A stretch of DNA of 64,000 bases from the NCBI RefSeq assembly GCF_019139535.1, contig NZ_CP077073.1:3624501-3688500 (forward strand), in the 5' to 3' direction. Shown here piece after piece: positions 8,579-17,559 of the stretch. Origin of the DNA: Pseudomonas muyukensis (GTDB lineage Bacteria; Pseudomonadota; Gammaproteobacteria; Pseudomonadales; Pseudomonadaceae). The notes beneath the pieces were generated by a model that saw nothing but the letters and a program-made list of their open reading frames with translations, did not search any database and was not told the origin of the DNA. Within the stretch, counting starts at the first letter, position 1; the number at the start of each line of letters is the position of its first letter. The position numbers and the translations under genes are program-made.

Positions 8579-9313
8579 TCACTGCACCGGCAGGAAGTTC
8601 ATCAGCAACAGGCTCTGCGCATAATTAAGGCCAATACGCCGGTAACGCTCATCGAGCATCTGCGCCAGCAGGTCGAGGCGCGCGACCACCTTGCCGAACT
8701 CCACGGCAAAGCTCAGGTTGCTGCCCTGCTCGGAAATCTCGTTGGAGAACAGCAACAACACCCCGTTGGCATCCTGGCGCTGGCTGAGCATCCAGGTGGC
8801 CTTCTCGATATTGCGCGCCGCGTTGTTGATGAACAGCGGGTCGATGGCGTCGGTCATGTAGAACTCGGTACGCCCGCCGTGGGCGGTGACCAGCATGCTG
8901 CCGATGGCATAGATGAACGCACCGACCCGGTCACCGCGAAACTCCGGGCTCAGGGCATAGCTCAGGGCCGCCAGGTCGCGGCGCTCGCCCAGCTGCGGCA
9001 ACGGCTGGCGCTGCTCGATGGCAATGCGGATCTGCCGCGCGGCGGTGGTGGCATCGAGGTAGCCAGACTGCTTCCACTGGCTGGGGTTGCGCAGGTACAG
9101 CTTGTTCATCAGCAGATACAGGCTCTGCAGGTTGTCGCGCATGGCCAGCGTCGCCATGCGGTCGACACTGGTCTGGAACAGCTCGTCGGGCTTGCCGTTG
9201 CGCAGCTGGGTGAACAGGTCGCTGCCCTGTTGCTGACTGCAGCCGCACAAGGTCACCAGGGCGCCCGTCAACAGCAGGCAGGGGGGAATCAGGGCAAGTC
9301 GTCGTACAGCCAT
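8579..9313 (-). CDS. Putative outer-membrane lipoprotein, uncharacterised
   Basis: 244-aa protein. The ATG at 9313 gives a classical signal sequence (MAVRRLALIPPCLLLTGALV) ending in LCGC, with Cys25 as the likely lipidated residue; the residue after it is Ser, which does not match the Asp inner-membrane retention signal, so outer membrane is likely. The longer open frame to 9412 would bury the signal peptide. The mature part is helical and rich in Leu, Arg and Gln (for example RQIRIAIEQRQPLPQLGERRDLAAL) without a domain I recognise. Downstream it faces the REP array; upstream, 95 bp away, lies hisN on the same strand. Confidence 0.75.
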   Translation of the reverse strand: MAVRRLALIPPCLLLTGALVTLCGCSQQQGSDLFTQLRNGKPDELFQTSVDRMATLAMRDNLQSLYLLMNKLYLRNPSQWKQSGYLDATTAARQIRIAIEQRQPLPQLGERRDLAALSYALSPEFRGDRVGAFIYAIGSMLVTAHGGRTEFYMTDAIDPLFINNAARNIEKATWMLSQRQDANGVLLLFSNEISEQGSNLSFAVEFGKVVARLDLLAQMLDERYRRIGLNYAQSLLLMNFLPVQ

Positions 9314-9408
9314 CGGCACCGCTAGCAAGGGTCGGCCGCCACGGGAATCGCGGCGGCCTGGCCATGCATAGAACGCACAAATGCGAAAAAGTGCGATGCC
9401 GGCGCCCG

Positions 9409-10200
9409 TCACATGGCGTGACGCAGCATCGCCACCACCTGCGCATGCAGCGCCGGGTCACCGCACGCCACCACGCAACCGCCGTTCTGCGCGCTGCTGC
9501 CATCCCAGGCCGTGATCACCCCGCCCGCCCCTTCGATGATCGGCATCAGTGCCTGCACATCGTAGGGTTGCAGGCTGGCTTCGACGATCACGTCGACGAA
9601 CCCCGAGGCCAGCATGCAGTAGGCATAGCAGTCGCCACCGTAGCGCATCAGCCGGGCCTGGCCGGCCACCTGTTCGAAGGCCGCCTTGCGCGCCGGGGTG
9701 TCGAACATGTCCGGGGTGGTGCACATCAGTGTGGCAGTGGCCAGCTCAGCGCAGGCCCGGGTCTTCAGTGGCGTGCCGCTGCGCCAGGCGCCGTCGGGCG
9801 TACCGATGAAGCGCTCGCCGGTGAACGGTTGGTTCATCACGCCGATGACCGGGCGCTCGCCGTCGTTGAGGGCGATCAGCGTGCCCCACAATGGCAGGCC
9901 GGTGATGAAGGCACGGGTGCCGTCGATGGGGTCGAGTACCCAATGCAGCGGGCTGCTGCCCGCTAGCGTCCCTTGCTCCTCGCCCAGGATGCCGTGCTGC
10001 GGGTAGCGTGCCTGGATTAGCGTGCGCATGGCGTCCTCGGCGGCCTTGTCAGCCACGGTGACCGGGTCGTACAGGCGCCCGCCCTTGTCCTCGACCTCAA
10101 GGCTTGCGCGAAAGTACGGCTGGATCGCGTGGGCAGCGGCATCGGCCAGCTGTTCGGCGAAGGCGCGCAATTCGCCAATCTGTGCTGCGCTCAGGGACAT
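9409..10200 (-). CDS. hisN: Histidinol-phosphatase, inositol monophosphatase family
   Basis: 263-aa member of the Mg-dependent Li-sensitive phosphatase family. Metal ligands are visible: GEE at residues 73-75, DPIDGT at 90-95 and the C-terminal PYDVQAL, where the usual WDxAA aspartate is kept. Length and motifs match the HisN subgroup, which removes phosphate from L-histidinol phosphate in the penultimate steps of histidine synthesis; other subgroups hydrolyse inositol-1-phosphate or PAP (CysQ). The HisN reading is preferred because of the YDVQALMPIIEGAGG motif, but substrate is inferred. ATG at 10200 begins MSLSAAQIGEL. Confidence 0.82.
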   Translation of the reverse strand: MSLSAAQIGELRAFAEQLADAAAHAIQPYFRASLEVEDKGGRLYDPVTVADKAAEDAMRTLIQARYPQHGILGEEQGTLAGSSPLHWVLDPIDGTRAFITGLPLWGTLIALNDGERPVIGVMNQPFTGERFIGTPDGAWRSGTPLKTRACAELATATLMCTTPDMFDTPARKAAFEQVAGQARLMRYGGDCYAYCMLASGFVDVIVEASLQPYDVQALMPIIEGAGGVITAWDGSSAQNGGCVVACGDPALHAQVVAMLRHAM

Positions 10201-10414
10201 GGGTCGGGCCTCGTTGGAGAAAGGGCTGGCATCATACCCGACTCAATGGTCGACTGTGACGAACGCGCAGCATTGATATTGTTATGCCATTATTCCAGCT
10301 TCATTTAACCGTCACTCAATCGTTGTACTAGGATAGCAAGCAGCGCCAACGGCCCCGCCGCCAGCCAAGGATGCTGGCTACAGGCGTGCATGGCCTTTCG
10401 TACCACCGCACCTC

Positions 10415-11074
10415 ATGGATGACACGATGAATTCGCACCTGCTGTTTCCGCAGATCGGCAAAGTCATTGCCAGCACCGGCAGCCGCCACTTCCCCCGGCA
10501 CCTGCACGACTTGATCCACACCCACCTGACCATCGACGCCACCCATATCCGCCAATTGCGGGTGGCGCCTGCCTGTTCCGCCCATGCCGACGCCACCCTG
10601 CTCAGCGAGACGGTGTTCACCGCCGGCGAGCCGAGCGACGCCTTCGATGACCCGGCACGCCTGCACCTGGCGCGGCGCAAGGATGGCTACCACTACGAAA
10701 TCACCGTGCTGCGCGCCGACCCGCGTTACGGCTTCTCCGCCATCGAGCGCAGCCGGCTGGAGGATATCTCGCCGTTGTTGTTGCCCATGCTGGAAAAACA
10801 CATCAGCGCCTTGCAGCCGCCCGCGCCGCAACCCAGCGAACCCGAGAGCCTCGAGCAACGCTTCGTCGAGCGCCTGCGCCAGACCGGCATCCCCCTGTCG
10901 GAGCGCGAAATGCAGGTGTGCCGAGGGCTGCTGGCCGGGCATACGGCACCGCAGCAGGCCGAACGCCTGCAGTTGAAGGTCAATACCGTGGAGAGCTACC
11001 TGCGCCGCGCGGCGATCAAACTGGGGATCGGCGGGCGCCATTCGTTGATGCGCTGGATGTACGGCGAAGGCTGA
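10415..11074 (+). CDS. LuxR-type helix-turn-helix transcriptional regulator
   Basis: 219-aa regulator with a C-terminal LuxR/GerE HTH (about residues 155-215): LSEREMQVCRGLLAGHTAPQ followed by LKVNTVESYLRRAAIKLGI. The N-terminal 150 residues lack an autoinducer-binding or receiver-domain pattern I recognise, so the input signal is unknown. Start is either the ATG at 10415 or the ATG at 10427; neither has a strong RBS. The 214-bp region upstream (10201-10414) is divergent with hisN and contains an AT-rich tract at 10275-10320. Downstream REP-like fragments follow at 11085-11120. Confidence 0.85.
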   Translation: MDDTMNSHLLFPQIGKVIASTGSRHFPRHLHDLIHTHLTIDATHIRQLRVAPACSAHADATLLSETVFTAGEPSDAFDDPARLHLARRKDGYHYEITVLRADPRYGFSAIERSRLEDISPLLLPMLEKHISALQPPAPQPSEPESLEQRFVERLRQTGIPLSEREMQVCRGLLAGHTAPQQAERLQLKVNTVESYLRRAAIKLGIGGRHSLMRWMYGEG

Positions 11075-11082
11075 AGCTGGCG

Positions 11083-11121
11083 CGCAGGAGCCAGCCTTGC
11101 CAGCGGCTGCGCCGGCTCCTG
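11083..11121. repeat. Single degenerate REP element
   Basis: Sequence GCAGGAGCCAGCCTTGCCAG followed by CGGCTGCGCCGGCTCCTGCG carries both halves of the REP palindrome seen in arrays A and B, in a compact degenerate form between the LuxR-type gene and the convergent PhnB-like gene. Confidence 0.6.
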
Positions 11122-11228
11122 CGGCCCGACCAGCGCCCCGATCAAGGCCAGGTCCAATTGGCACACCACGGGTGCACCTTGGCCAGGTGATGGAGCACGC
11201 AATGGCATGCGAACCCGCGCTCAGGCGC

Positions 11229-11708
11229 TCAGCCCTTGATCGCCCTCTCGATGGCGGCGATGTCGATCTTGCCCATGTTCATCATCGCTTCCCAGGCGCG
11301 TTTGGCCGCGGCCCGATCGCTGCCGGCCACGGCCTGGGTGAGGAGGCGCGGGCTGATCTGCCACGACAGCCCCCACTTGTCCTTGCACCAGCCGCAGACG
11401 CTGGCTTGGCCGCCGTTGTCGACGATGGCGCTCCAGTAGCGGTCGGTTTCCTCCTGGGAGTCGGTCGCTACCTGGAACGAAAACGCCTCGCTGTGGCGAA
11501 AAGTGTCGCCACCGTTGAGGCCGAGGCAGGGTATGCCCATCACGGTGAACTCGACGGTGATCACGTCGCCTTCCTTGCCGCTGGGGTAATCCCCCGGGGC
11601 CTTGTGCAGCGCAGTCACCCGGCTGTCGGGGAAGGTGTTGGCGTAGAAGGTGGCGGCGGCTTCGGCGTCGTTGTCGTACCACAGGCAGATCAGGTTCTTG
11701 GGGGTCAT
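11229..11708 (-). CDS. PhnB-like VOC superfamily protein
   Basis: 159-aa protein of the PhnB/3-demethylubiquinone methyltransferase-like VOC branch. Visible pattern: LICLWYDNDAEAAATFYANTFPDS at the N-terminus, FTVMGIPCLGLNGGDTFRHSEAFSF in the middle, and the VCGWCKDKWGLSWQISP segment typical of this group. Members are small dimeric proteins, mostly of unknown function, despite frequent naming after the methyltransferase. ATG at 11708 is preceded by GGAAG on the minus strand. Confidence 0.88.
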   Translation of the reverse strand: MTPKNLICLWYDNDAEAAATFYANTFPDSRVTALHKAPGDYPSGKEGDVITVEFTVMGIPCLGLNGGDTFRHSEAFSFQVATDSQEETDRYWSAIVDNGGQASVCGWCKDKWGLSWQISPRLLTQAVAGSDRAAAKRAWEAMMNMGKIDIAAIERAIKG

Positions 11709-11901
11709 GGCGGTGCTTCCGAGATTTCAGGGCGGTGCCCCGAGTCTAGCCCCGGTGGCCGGCGGGGCGGCGCGCCTGCGATCGGTGGCGGGGCGCCGCC
11801 GAGCTCGAGCGCCGCACGGGCGCCAGGCAACAGCCATTGGCGCACGCGCTGTATGCCGCGTTTGCCGCTCATCTGTATCTGCCACAGCAGCGCAGACGCG
11901 C

Positions 11902-12047
11902 CTAGGCTCTGTATGAAAAGTCTTGAGACGAAGGTCAGGCAAGGCGAAAACAGCCGAGCAAGCGCAGTGTACTGGCGTACATGAGCATGGCGAGGCGGTT
12001 TTCAACGCAGCATGAACGAGTATCAAGGCTTTTCGTACAGAGCCTAG
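11902..12047. mobile_element. 146-bp MITE-like element, copy 2 (inverted relative to copy 1)
   Basis: Same element as at 2849-2994, in the opposite orientation, bounded by CTAG (11902-11905 and 12044-12047). One base difference is visible (CCTCGCCATG here versus CCTCGCAATG in copy 1, on the same strand). The near identity implies recent movement. The two copies form an inverted pair around 8.9 kb containing the UvrD-like gene, REP array A and the genes up to the PhnB-like gene. Confidence 0.82.
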
Positions 12048-12179
12048 TGGGGTGTTGCGCAAAAAACGTCCCTGAGCGGCGGTGTTTTTTGCACTTGAGC
12101 ACACCCATCACGCGCGACCCAGGGGGCGTATTTGCAAAACGCCACACCAGGACCGAAGCCTCCATCATGAGAACCTCAG
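12048..12179. other. Intergenic region with hairpin
   Basis: Between the MITE and the GNAT gene. A 9-bp inverted repeat GCAAAAAAC / GTTTTTTGC (12059-12092) with a 16-base loop could be a terminator-like structure or the remnant of an IS end. No coding sequence seen. Confidence 0.35.
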
Positions 12180-12680
12180 ATGCACGACATGCCTTCGCAC
12201 ATCGATGTTCGCGGCCTGACACCCCGCCGCCTGCAGCCCCACGATGAATCGATGATCTGCCGCCAACGCCAAGCCATGTTTCACGAAGCCGGTGGCGACC
12301 CTGCGCAACTGCGCAGCATGACCGAACATTTTGCCCCCTGGCTGCGACCGCGCCTGGCCGATGGCCGTTATTACGGTTTCGCCTTGCTCGATGGCCAGGC
12401 CGTCGTGGCAGCCATCGGCCTGATGGACATCGACTGGCCACCGCACCCGGCACACCCCACCCAGGATCGACGCGGCTATGTGCTGAATGTCTACGTCGAG
12501 CCCAGCCATCGCCGTCGAGGCCTGGCCACGGCGCTGATGCGCCTGGCCGAAGCCGAGTTCGGCCGGCGCGGGCTGGGGTTCGCCGTGCTGCATGCCACCG
12601 ACGTCGGCCGGCCGGTGTACGCGGCGCTGGGCTGGGCGGCCACCGCGGAAATGGCCAAGGCCTTGCACCCGGCGCCCTGA
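12180..12680 (+). CDS. GNAT family N-acetyltransferase
   Basis: 166-aa GCN5-related acetyltransferase. The acetyl-CoA binding motif A is visible as YVEPSHRRRGLATALMRLAEAEF (about residues 104-126; R/Q-x-x-G-x-G/A form RRRGLA), followed by a YAALGW motif B-like end. Substrate is unknown; family members acetylate amines of antibiotics, peptides or small metabolites. Start may also be the ATG at 12189 (MPSHID); neither has a strong RBS. Confidence 0.85.
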   Translation: MHDMPSHIDVRGLTPRRLQPHDESMICRQRQAMFHEAGGDPAQLRSMTEHFAPWLRPRLADGRYYGFALLDGQAVVAAIGLMDIDWPPHPAHPTQDRRGYVLNVYVEPSHRRRGLATALMRLAEAEFGRRGLGFAVLHATDVGRPVYAALGWAATAEMAKALHPAP

Positions 12681-12765
12681 TAGTTTTGCCAGTTGCGCGG
12701 TTTGACGGCGGATGCGACAACCTTCAAGGTCACAGCACTGCCTGACCCTTGCAAGGAGCCAAACG

Positions 12766-13611
12766 ATGCATTTCGACCTGATCCAGACCCTGAGCCTGGC
12801 CGGCAAACCCGACGTTGCCAACGACGACCGCATCGGCTGCGCCGATCGCCACGCCTGGGTGATCGACGGCGCCACCGACCTTGGCCAACCCGGCCTGCTC
12901 GGGGCTCGTGGCGGCGCGGCCTGGCTTTCGGGCACCGCGCAGCGGGCCTTTGCTGGGGCATCAGGCAGCTTGGAGAACATCTGCACCGGCGTGTTCGAGC
13001 AGATCGCCCAGGCCTACCAGCACGATCGCCAACGCGAACCCGTGGCCCTCTGGGAATTGCCGCGCGCGGCTTTCGCCGCCGTGGCACTGGAGGGCAACCA
13101 ACTGGTCTGCGCGCACCTGGCCGATTGCGTGGTCCTGCATCGCAGCGCCGAGGGTGTGCGCTTCCTGACTCCCGATCCCGACCACAAGGCCGAACGTGCC
13201 GAAGCCGCCGCCCTGGGCCCTGGCACCGGCGCCCACGGCGTGCGCACCGAGGCCGTGGAGCTCGACCGCCGCGCCTCCCGCGAGCGCGCCCGGGCGGTGC
13301 TGGGGGTCGATGCGGCGCAGTCCGTGCAAGACACGCGGTACGAGCGCGTTCCAGCAGCACCTGGGGACGATGTGGTGTTGATGAGCGACGGCTTCGCCGC
13401 GCTGTTCGACACCTATCAGGTCTGTGACCCCGCCGCTTTCATCAGACGCTTGCACAGCCACGGGCTTGCCGATCTGGGCCATACCCTGCGCACGATCGAG
13501 CACCTGGATGATGTCTGCCTGCGCTATCCACGCTTCAAGATGAGCGACGACGCCTCGGCGATCTGGCTGCGCATCGCCGGGCCACTGCCGGCGAACCAGG
13601 CCCCGCGCTAG
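12766..13611 (+). CDS. PP2C-like Ser/Thr protein phosphatase family protein
   Basis: 281-aa protein related to metal-dependent PP2C phosphatases. Metal-binding aspartates appear in VIDGATDLG (about residue 32) and VLMSDGFAALFD (about 205), and the early NDDRIG resembles the first PP2C motif. The substrate is unknown, and no partner kinase is adjacent. The ATG at 12766 is chosen because AAGGAG lies 9 bp upstream; the open frame extends 18 codons further upstream without homology-like sequence. Confidence 0.78.
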   Translation: MHFDLIQTLSLAGKPDVANDDRIGCADRHAWVIDGATDLGQPGLLGARGGAAWLSGTAQRAFAGASGSLENICTGVFEQIAQAYQHDRQREPVALWELPRAAFAAVALEGNQLVCAHLADCVVLHRSAEGVRFLTPDPDHKAERAEAAALGPGTGAHGVRTEAVELDRRASRERARAVLGVDAAQSVQDTRYERVPAAPGDDVVLMSDGFAALFDTYQVCDPAAFIRRLHSHGLADLGHTLRTIEHLDDVCLRYPRFKMSDDASAIWLRIAGPLPANQAPR

Positions 13612-13777
13612 CCGCCGCGCCGGCATCGGCGGGCATGCCCGCGCCCAGGTTCCGCGTCTGTGTGTACCTGCCCAGCCAGCAAGGCTGGGTGATCGCCTGC
13701 GAGGAAACTCTCGGCGCACTGCGCCGGTCACAGCCTTTGAGCATGCAACAAGGACCGCAACCCAAAGGAGACTGGAC

Positions 13778-14824
13778 ATGCCCTACCCTCATCGCAAAAC
13801 CCTGCTCCCGCTGGCCCTGGCCAGCGCCCTGCTGGCCGGCGCGCCATTGGCCTACGCCGACGACATCCTGCTGGTCGGCAACAAGGCCGATGCCAGCGTC
13901 TCGGCCCTGGACACCCGCAACGGCCAGGAACTGCTCCGCCTGCCGGTCGGCAGCGGCCCCCACGAAGTGGTGGTCAGCGGCAACGGCCTGCTGGCGGCGG
14001 TCGGCAACTACGGCGCGCAAGGCACCGCCAACAACAGCCTGAGCGTGATCGACTGGCCCAGCCGCACGGTGGTGCGCACCATCGACCTGGGCCAGGACTC
14101 GCGCCCCCACGGCATCCGTTTCCTGCCCGACAGCCAGCGGGTGGTGGTCACCACCGAGGACAGCGAGCGCCTGCTGATCGTCGATCTTGCCCAGGGCAAG
14201 GTGCTCGACCGGATCGAGGTCGGCGGCGGCAAGCCACACATGGTCGCGCTGTCACCCGGTGCCGACCGCGCCTATGTCACCCATGTCGAGGGCGGCAGCC
14301 TGTCGGTGGTCGACCTGCTGCACAAGAAGAAGATCGCCGAGATCCCCACCGGCCAGGGCAGCGAAGGCGTGGCGGTGACGCCCACCGGCACCCAGGTGTG
14401 GGTCAGCAACCGCGCCGGCGATGATGTGGCGATCGTCGACACCCAGCGCCTGGAAGTCACCGACCGCATTCGCACCGGGGTGTTTCCGATCCGCATCGCC
14501 ATGACCCCGGACGGCAAGTACGCCCTGGTCACCTGCGCCAAGTCGGCGGAGCTGGCGGTGATCGATGTGGTCGCCAAGAAAGAGATCAAGCGCATCGGCC
14601 TGGCTCGCGCAGGCGCCGAATACCGGCGTACGCAATTGGGCGAGGAAGCGCTGCCGATCGGCGCGGTGGTGTCGCCGGACGGCAAGCGGGTCTACGTGGC
14701 GATCAGCGGCGGCGACGAAGTGGCGGTGATCGATACCGCCAACTGGAGCGAAAAGGCCCGTTGGAAAGCCGGCCCCGAGCCCGATGCCCTGGCGATCGTT
14801 ATCCAGCCGAAGGAAAAGAGCTGA
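13778..14824 (+). CDS. YncE-like periplasmic beta-propeller protein
   Basis: 348-aa protein with a Sec signal peptide (PLALASALLAGAPLAYA, cleavage after AYA around residue 27). The rest is about seven repeats of roughly 42 residues with the pattern SVIDxxxxxVxxTIxLG...SPDGxxxYV, for example SVIDWPSRTVVRTIDLG, AIVDTQRLEVTDRIRTG and AVIDTANWSEKARWKAG, which make a seven-bladed YVTN/YncE propeller. Such proteins bind ligands or partner proteins in the periplasm; function unknown here. RBS AAAGGAG is 8 bp before the ATG. Convergent with the OprD gene. Confidence 0.9.
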   Translation: MPYPHRKTLLPLALASALLAGAPLAYADDILLVGNKADASVSALDTRNGQELLRLPVGSGPHEVVVSGNGLLAAVGNYGAQGTANNSLSVIDWPSRTVVRTIDLGQDSRPHGIRFLPDSQRVVVTTEDSERLLIVDLAQGKVLDRIEVGGGKPHMVALSPGADRAYVTHVEGGSLSVVDLLHKKKIAEIPTGQGSEGVAVTPTGTQVWVSNRAGDDVAIVDTQRLEVTDRIRTGVFPIRIAMTPDGKYALVTCAKSAELAVIDVVAKKEIKRIGLARAGAEYRRTQLGEEALPIGAVVSPDGKRVYVAISGGDEVAVIDTANWSEKARWKAGPEPDALAIVIQPKEKS

Positions 14825-14832
14825 CGGCCAGC

Positions 14833-14859
14833 AAAAAAAGGCGCCTCGTACGAGGCGCC
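14833..14859 (-). terminator. Rho-independent terminator of the OprD-family gene
   Basis: Perfect 20-base palindrome GGCGCCTCGTACGAGGCGCC at 14840-14859. On the minus strand it is followed by seven T residues (A7 at 14833-14839 on the plus strand), so it terminates the leftward porin transcript; on the plus strand there is no T tract. Confidence 0.85.
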
Positions 14860-14917
14860 AAACCATTCACCTGCAACCAAAGGAGCTCACGGGCTTCTCA
14901 AGGTGAATCCGGGTCTA

Positions 14918-16261
14918 TCAGAGAATCGACAACGGGTACTCGACGATCAGCCGCACCTCGTCCAGGTCCGACTCGAAGGCCGTGGCACGGGTGGTGGCCT
15001 GACGCACCCGCAGCGACAGGTCCTTGGCCGCGCCGGTCTGCACCACGTACTTGACCTCGATATCGCGCTCCCAGCGTTGCTGCCCGGTGAGCGGGGCGCC
15101 GTTGCCGTCGCGGCGCATGTAGTAGGCGTTGGCGTTGCTGTAGTCGGCATCGCTGCCACGCCCGTAGCGGGTCATCAACGACAGGCCCGGCACGCCGTAG
15201 GCGGCCAGGTTCAGGTCGTAGCGCAGCATCCACGAACGCTCCTTGGGCGAGTTGAAGTCGCTGTACTGGATGGAGTTGTCGAGGAAGATCGAGTCGGACT
15301 GGCGCAGGTAGTCGAAGTCGTCGTCGCCGTTGTTGCGCTGATGGCTCAGGGCCAAGGTGTGCGCGCCATAGCGCACGCCCAGCCTGGCACTCCAGATGTC
15401 GTTGTCGAACTGCCCCAGGCGCTGGCGCCCCTCGTCCTTGGCGTTGTAGAAGTTGAAACCGCCCAGCAGCGCCAGTTCGTCGCCCAGCGGCCAGGTGATG
15501 CTGGTGCCGGCGTAGTACTGGTTCCACACATCCTTCAGGCGGCTGCCGAACAGGCTGACACTGACATGCTCATTGAGCGCGTAGTCGCCACCGCCGTAGG
15601 CGATCCATGGCGCGTCCACCGGGCCGCCGTAGAAGGTCACGAAATTGTCGCGCAAGTCGCTGGACATCGGCTGGCTCATCGCGTGCAGGCGCCCGGCCTG
15701 CAGGGTCAGGCCCCGCAGGCTGGTGTTTTCCACGGTCAAGCCGCGAAAACTCTCGGGCAACAGGCGCGAGTCGCCGGCAGCCACCACCGGGTTGAGCGGG
15801 AACACGTCGCCCACCCGCACTAGCGTGTCGAACAGGCGCACCTTGGCCGCGCCACCGAGCTTGGTGTATTCGTCGCGGGCCCGGCCATCGCGGTCCACCG
15901 GCAGCACGTCGAACGAACTGCGCCCGCCGTTGCGCCCGCCCCCGCTGTCGAGTTTCAGGCCCAGCATGGCGAAGGCATCCACGCCAACGCCCACGGTGCC
16001 CTGGGTGAAGCCCGATTCGAAACGGCTGATCAGCGCATGGGCCCAGGCTTCGGAATAACCGTTGTCGCCAGCCTTGCCACTGTTGTAGGTCGGCGCCGGG
16101 CCGTCGCGGTGGTCGCGGTTGAAGTAGAAATTGCGGTTGAGCAGGCTCAGGCGGCTGCCTTCGATGAAGCCTTCGGCCTGCGCCGGATCGGCCCAGGCAC
16201 CAGGCCCGAAGCCGGCCAGGGCCACCAGGGTGGCCAGGGAAAGGATGGATTTGTCGGTCAT
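14918..16261 (-). CDS. OprD-family outer-membrane porin
   Basis: 447-aa Occ/OprD-type 18-stranded porin. It has a signal peptide (LSLATLVALAGFGPGAWA), the family start AEGFIEGSRLSLLNRNFYFNRD, central LPVDRDGRARDEYTKLGGAAKVR and LPESFRGLTVENTSLRGLTLQAGRL, and ends in a beta strand with terminal hydrophobic residue (VRLIVEYPLSIL). These porins take up small carboxylates or basic amino acids through a basic ladder; the substrate here is not deducible. Monocistronic: its own terminator lies downstream, and the ProX-like gene is divergent. Confidence 0.93.
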   Translation of the reverse strand: MTDKSILSLATLVALAGFGPGAWADPAQAEGFIEGSRLSLLNRNFYFNRDHRDGPAPTYNSGKAGDNGYSEAWAHALISRFESGFTQGTVGVGVDAFAMLGLKLDSGGGRNGGRSSFDVLPVDRDGRARDEYTKLGGAAKVRLFDTLVRVGDVFPLNPVVAAGDSRLLPESFRGLTVENTSLRGLTLQAGRLHAMSQPMSSDLRDNFVTFYGGPVDAPWIAYGGGDYALNEHVSVSLFGSRLKDVWNQYYAGTSITWPLGDELALLGGFNFYNAKDEGRQRLGQFDNDIWSARLGVRYGAHTLALSHQRNNGDDDFDYLRQSDSIFLDNSIQYSDFNSPKERSWMLRYDLNLAAYGVPGLSLMTRYGRGSDADYSNANAYYMRRDGNGAPLTGQQRWERDIEVKYVVQTGAAKDLSLRVRQATTRATAFESDLDEVRLIVEYPLSIL

Positions 16262-16542
16262 CCGGTGCGCCTCGTAGTGTGGCTGTTCTTGTTGTCGGGC
16301 CTTGGCGCGGTGTGCCAGATGCCGGCATCCCCAGCCCCTGGGCCGAGGCTGATGCTCGCCGCTGGCGGATAACGGGAAGGTGAAGGCGAGATTACAATCG
16401 CGTCATTTGCGCGCCGGCCTGGCGCCTGCCGGCGAACACCGACGCGACCGGCGCCAGGGGATCAAGCCCCCGGCCCCGGCGCCAAGGCCTCGTCGTCTAC
16501 ACTTGTGCCGGCACACAAGGACCGGTACCCGACGAGGCCCAC

Positions 16543-17559
16543 ATGAAGAAAGTCCCCACCCTGCTGGCCGGCCTGCTGCTGGCCTTCGGCATGGCCAGCA
16601 CCGACTCCGCCGCCGCCGCCGAGCCGAACGCCACCCTGCATTTCGGTGCCATCACCTGGGAAAGCGGCGCGCTGACCACCGAGATCCTGCGCCTGATCGT
16701 CGAGCACGGCTACGGCTTCAGCACCGACACCCTGCCCGGCAGCACGGTCAGCATGGAGGTGGCCCTGGCGCGCAACGACCTGCAGGTGATCGCCGAGGAA
16801 TGGGCCGGGCGCAGCCCGGCCTGGGTCAAGGCCGAACAGGCCGGCCAGGTATTCGCCCTGGGCGACACGGTAAAAAACGCCGAGGAAGGCTGGTGGGTAC
16901 CGGCCTACGTGATCAAGGGTGATCCTGCACGCAACCTGAAACCCCTGGCCCCGGACCTGCGTAGCGTCGATGACCTCAAGCGCTACCCCGAGGTGTTCAA
17001 GGACCCCGAAGCCCCCGGCAAGGGCCGTTTCCTCAACAGCCCCAGCGGCTGGACCTCCGAGACCGTCAACAGCCAGAAGCTCAAGGCCTATGGCCTGGAC
17101 GGGCTGTACAACAACTTTCGCAGTGGCTCCGGCGCCGCCCTCGACGCCGAGATCACCTCGGCCATCCGTCGCGGCCAACCGGTGCTGTTCTATTACTGGA
17201 GCCCAACGCCGCTGATGGGCCGCTACCAGCTGGTTCGGCTTGAAGAGCCGCCGTTCGACGCCGCCGCCTGGGCCACCCTGAGCGATGCCGCCAACCCCCA
17301 GCCCCAGGGCAGCCGCTCACTGCCGGCCAAACTGTCCATCGGCGTGTCGAAGGCGTTTCGCGATAACTACCCGCAACTGGTTGCCGTGTTCGAGAAGGTC
17401 GACCTGCCCATCGCCACCCTGAACAAGGCCCTGGCCCACATGAACGAAACTCGGCAAAAACCCCGTGAAGCGGCTATCGCCTTCCTGCGCGACAACCCGC
17501 AGGTCTGGAAGGCCTGGCTGCCGGCCGAAAACGCGGCCAAGGTCGAGGCCGGCCTGTGA
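16543..17559 (+). CDS. ABC transporter substrate-binding protein, glycine betaine/choline type (ProX/OpuAC)
   Basis: 338-aa periplasmic binding protein with signal peptide (LLAGLLLAFGMASTDSAAAAE). Fold pattern matches OpuAC: WESGALTTEILRLIVEHGYG at the start, and aromatic residues EEGWWVPAY, SPSGWTS and VLFYYWSP that can form a cation-pi box for a quaternary amine. The typical C-terminal AIAFLRDNPQVWKAWLP is present. The stop codon overlaps the GTG start of the permease gene (GTGA), so they are translationally coupled. Ligand could be glycine betaine, choline, carnitine or another compatible solute. Confidence 0.88.
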   Translation: MKKVPTLLAGLLLAFGMASTDSAAAAEPNATLHFGAITWESGALTTEILRLIVEHGYGFSTDTLPGSTVSMEVALARNDLQVIAEEWAGRSPAWVKAEQAGQVFALGDTVKNAEEGWWVPAYVIKGDPARNLKPLAPDLRSVDDLKRYPEVFKDPEAPGKGRFLNSPSGWTSETVNSQKLKAYGLDGLYNNFRSGSGAALDAEITSAIRRGQPVLFYYWSPTPLMGRYQLVRLEEPPFDAAAWATLSDAANPQPQGSRSLPAKLSIGVSKAFRDNYPQLVAVFEKVDLPIATLNKALAHMNETRQKPREAAIAFLRDNPQVWKAWLPAENAAKVEAGL

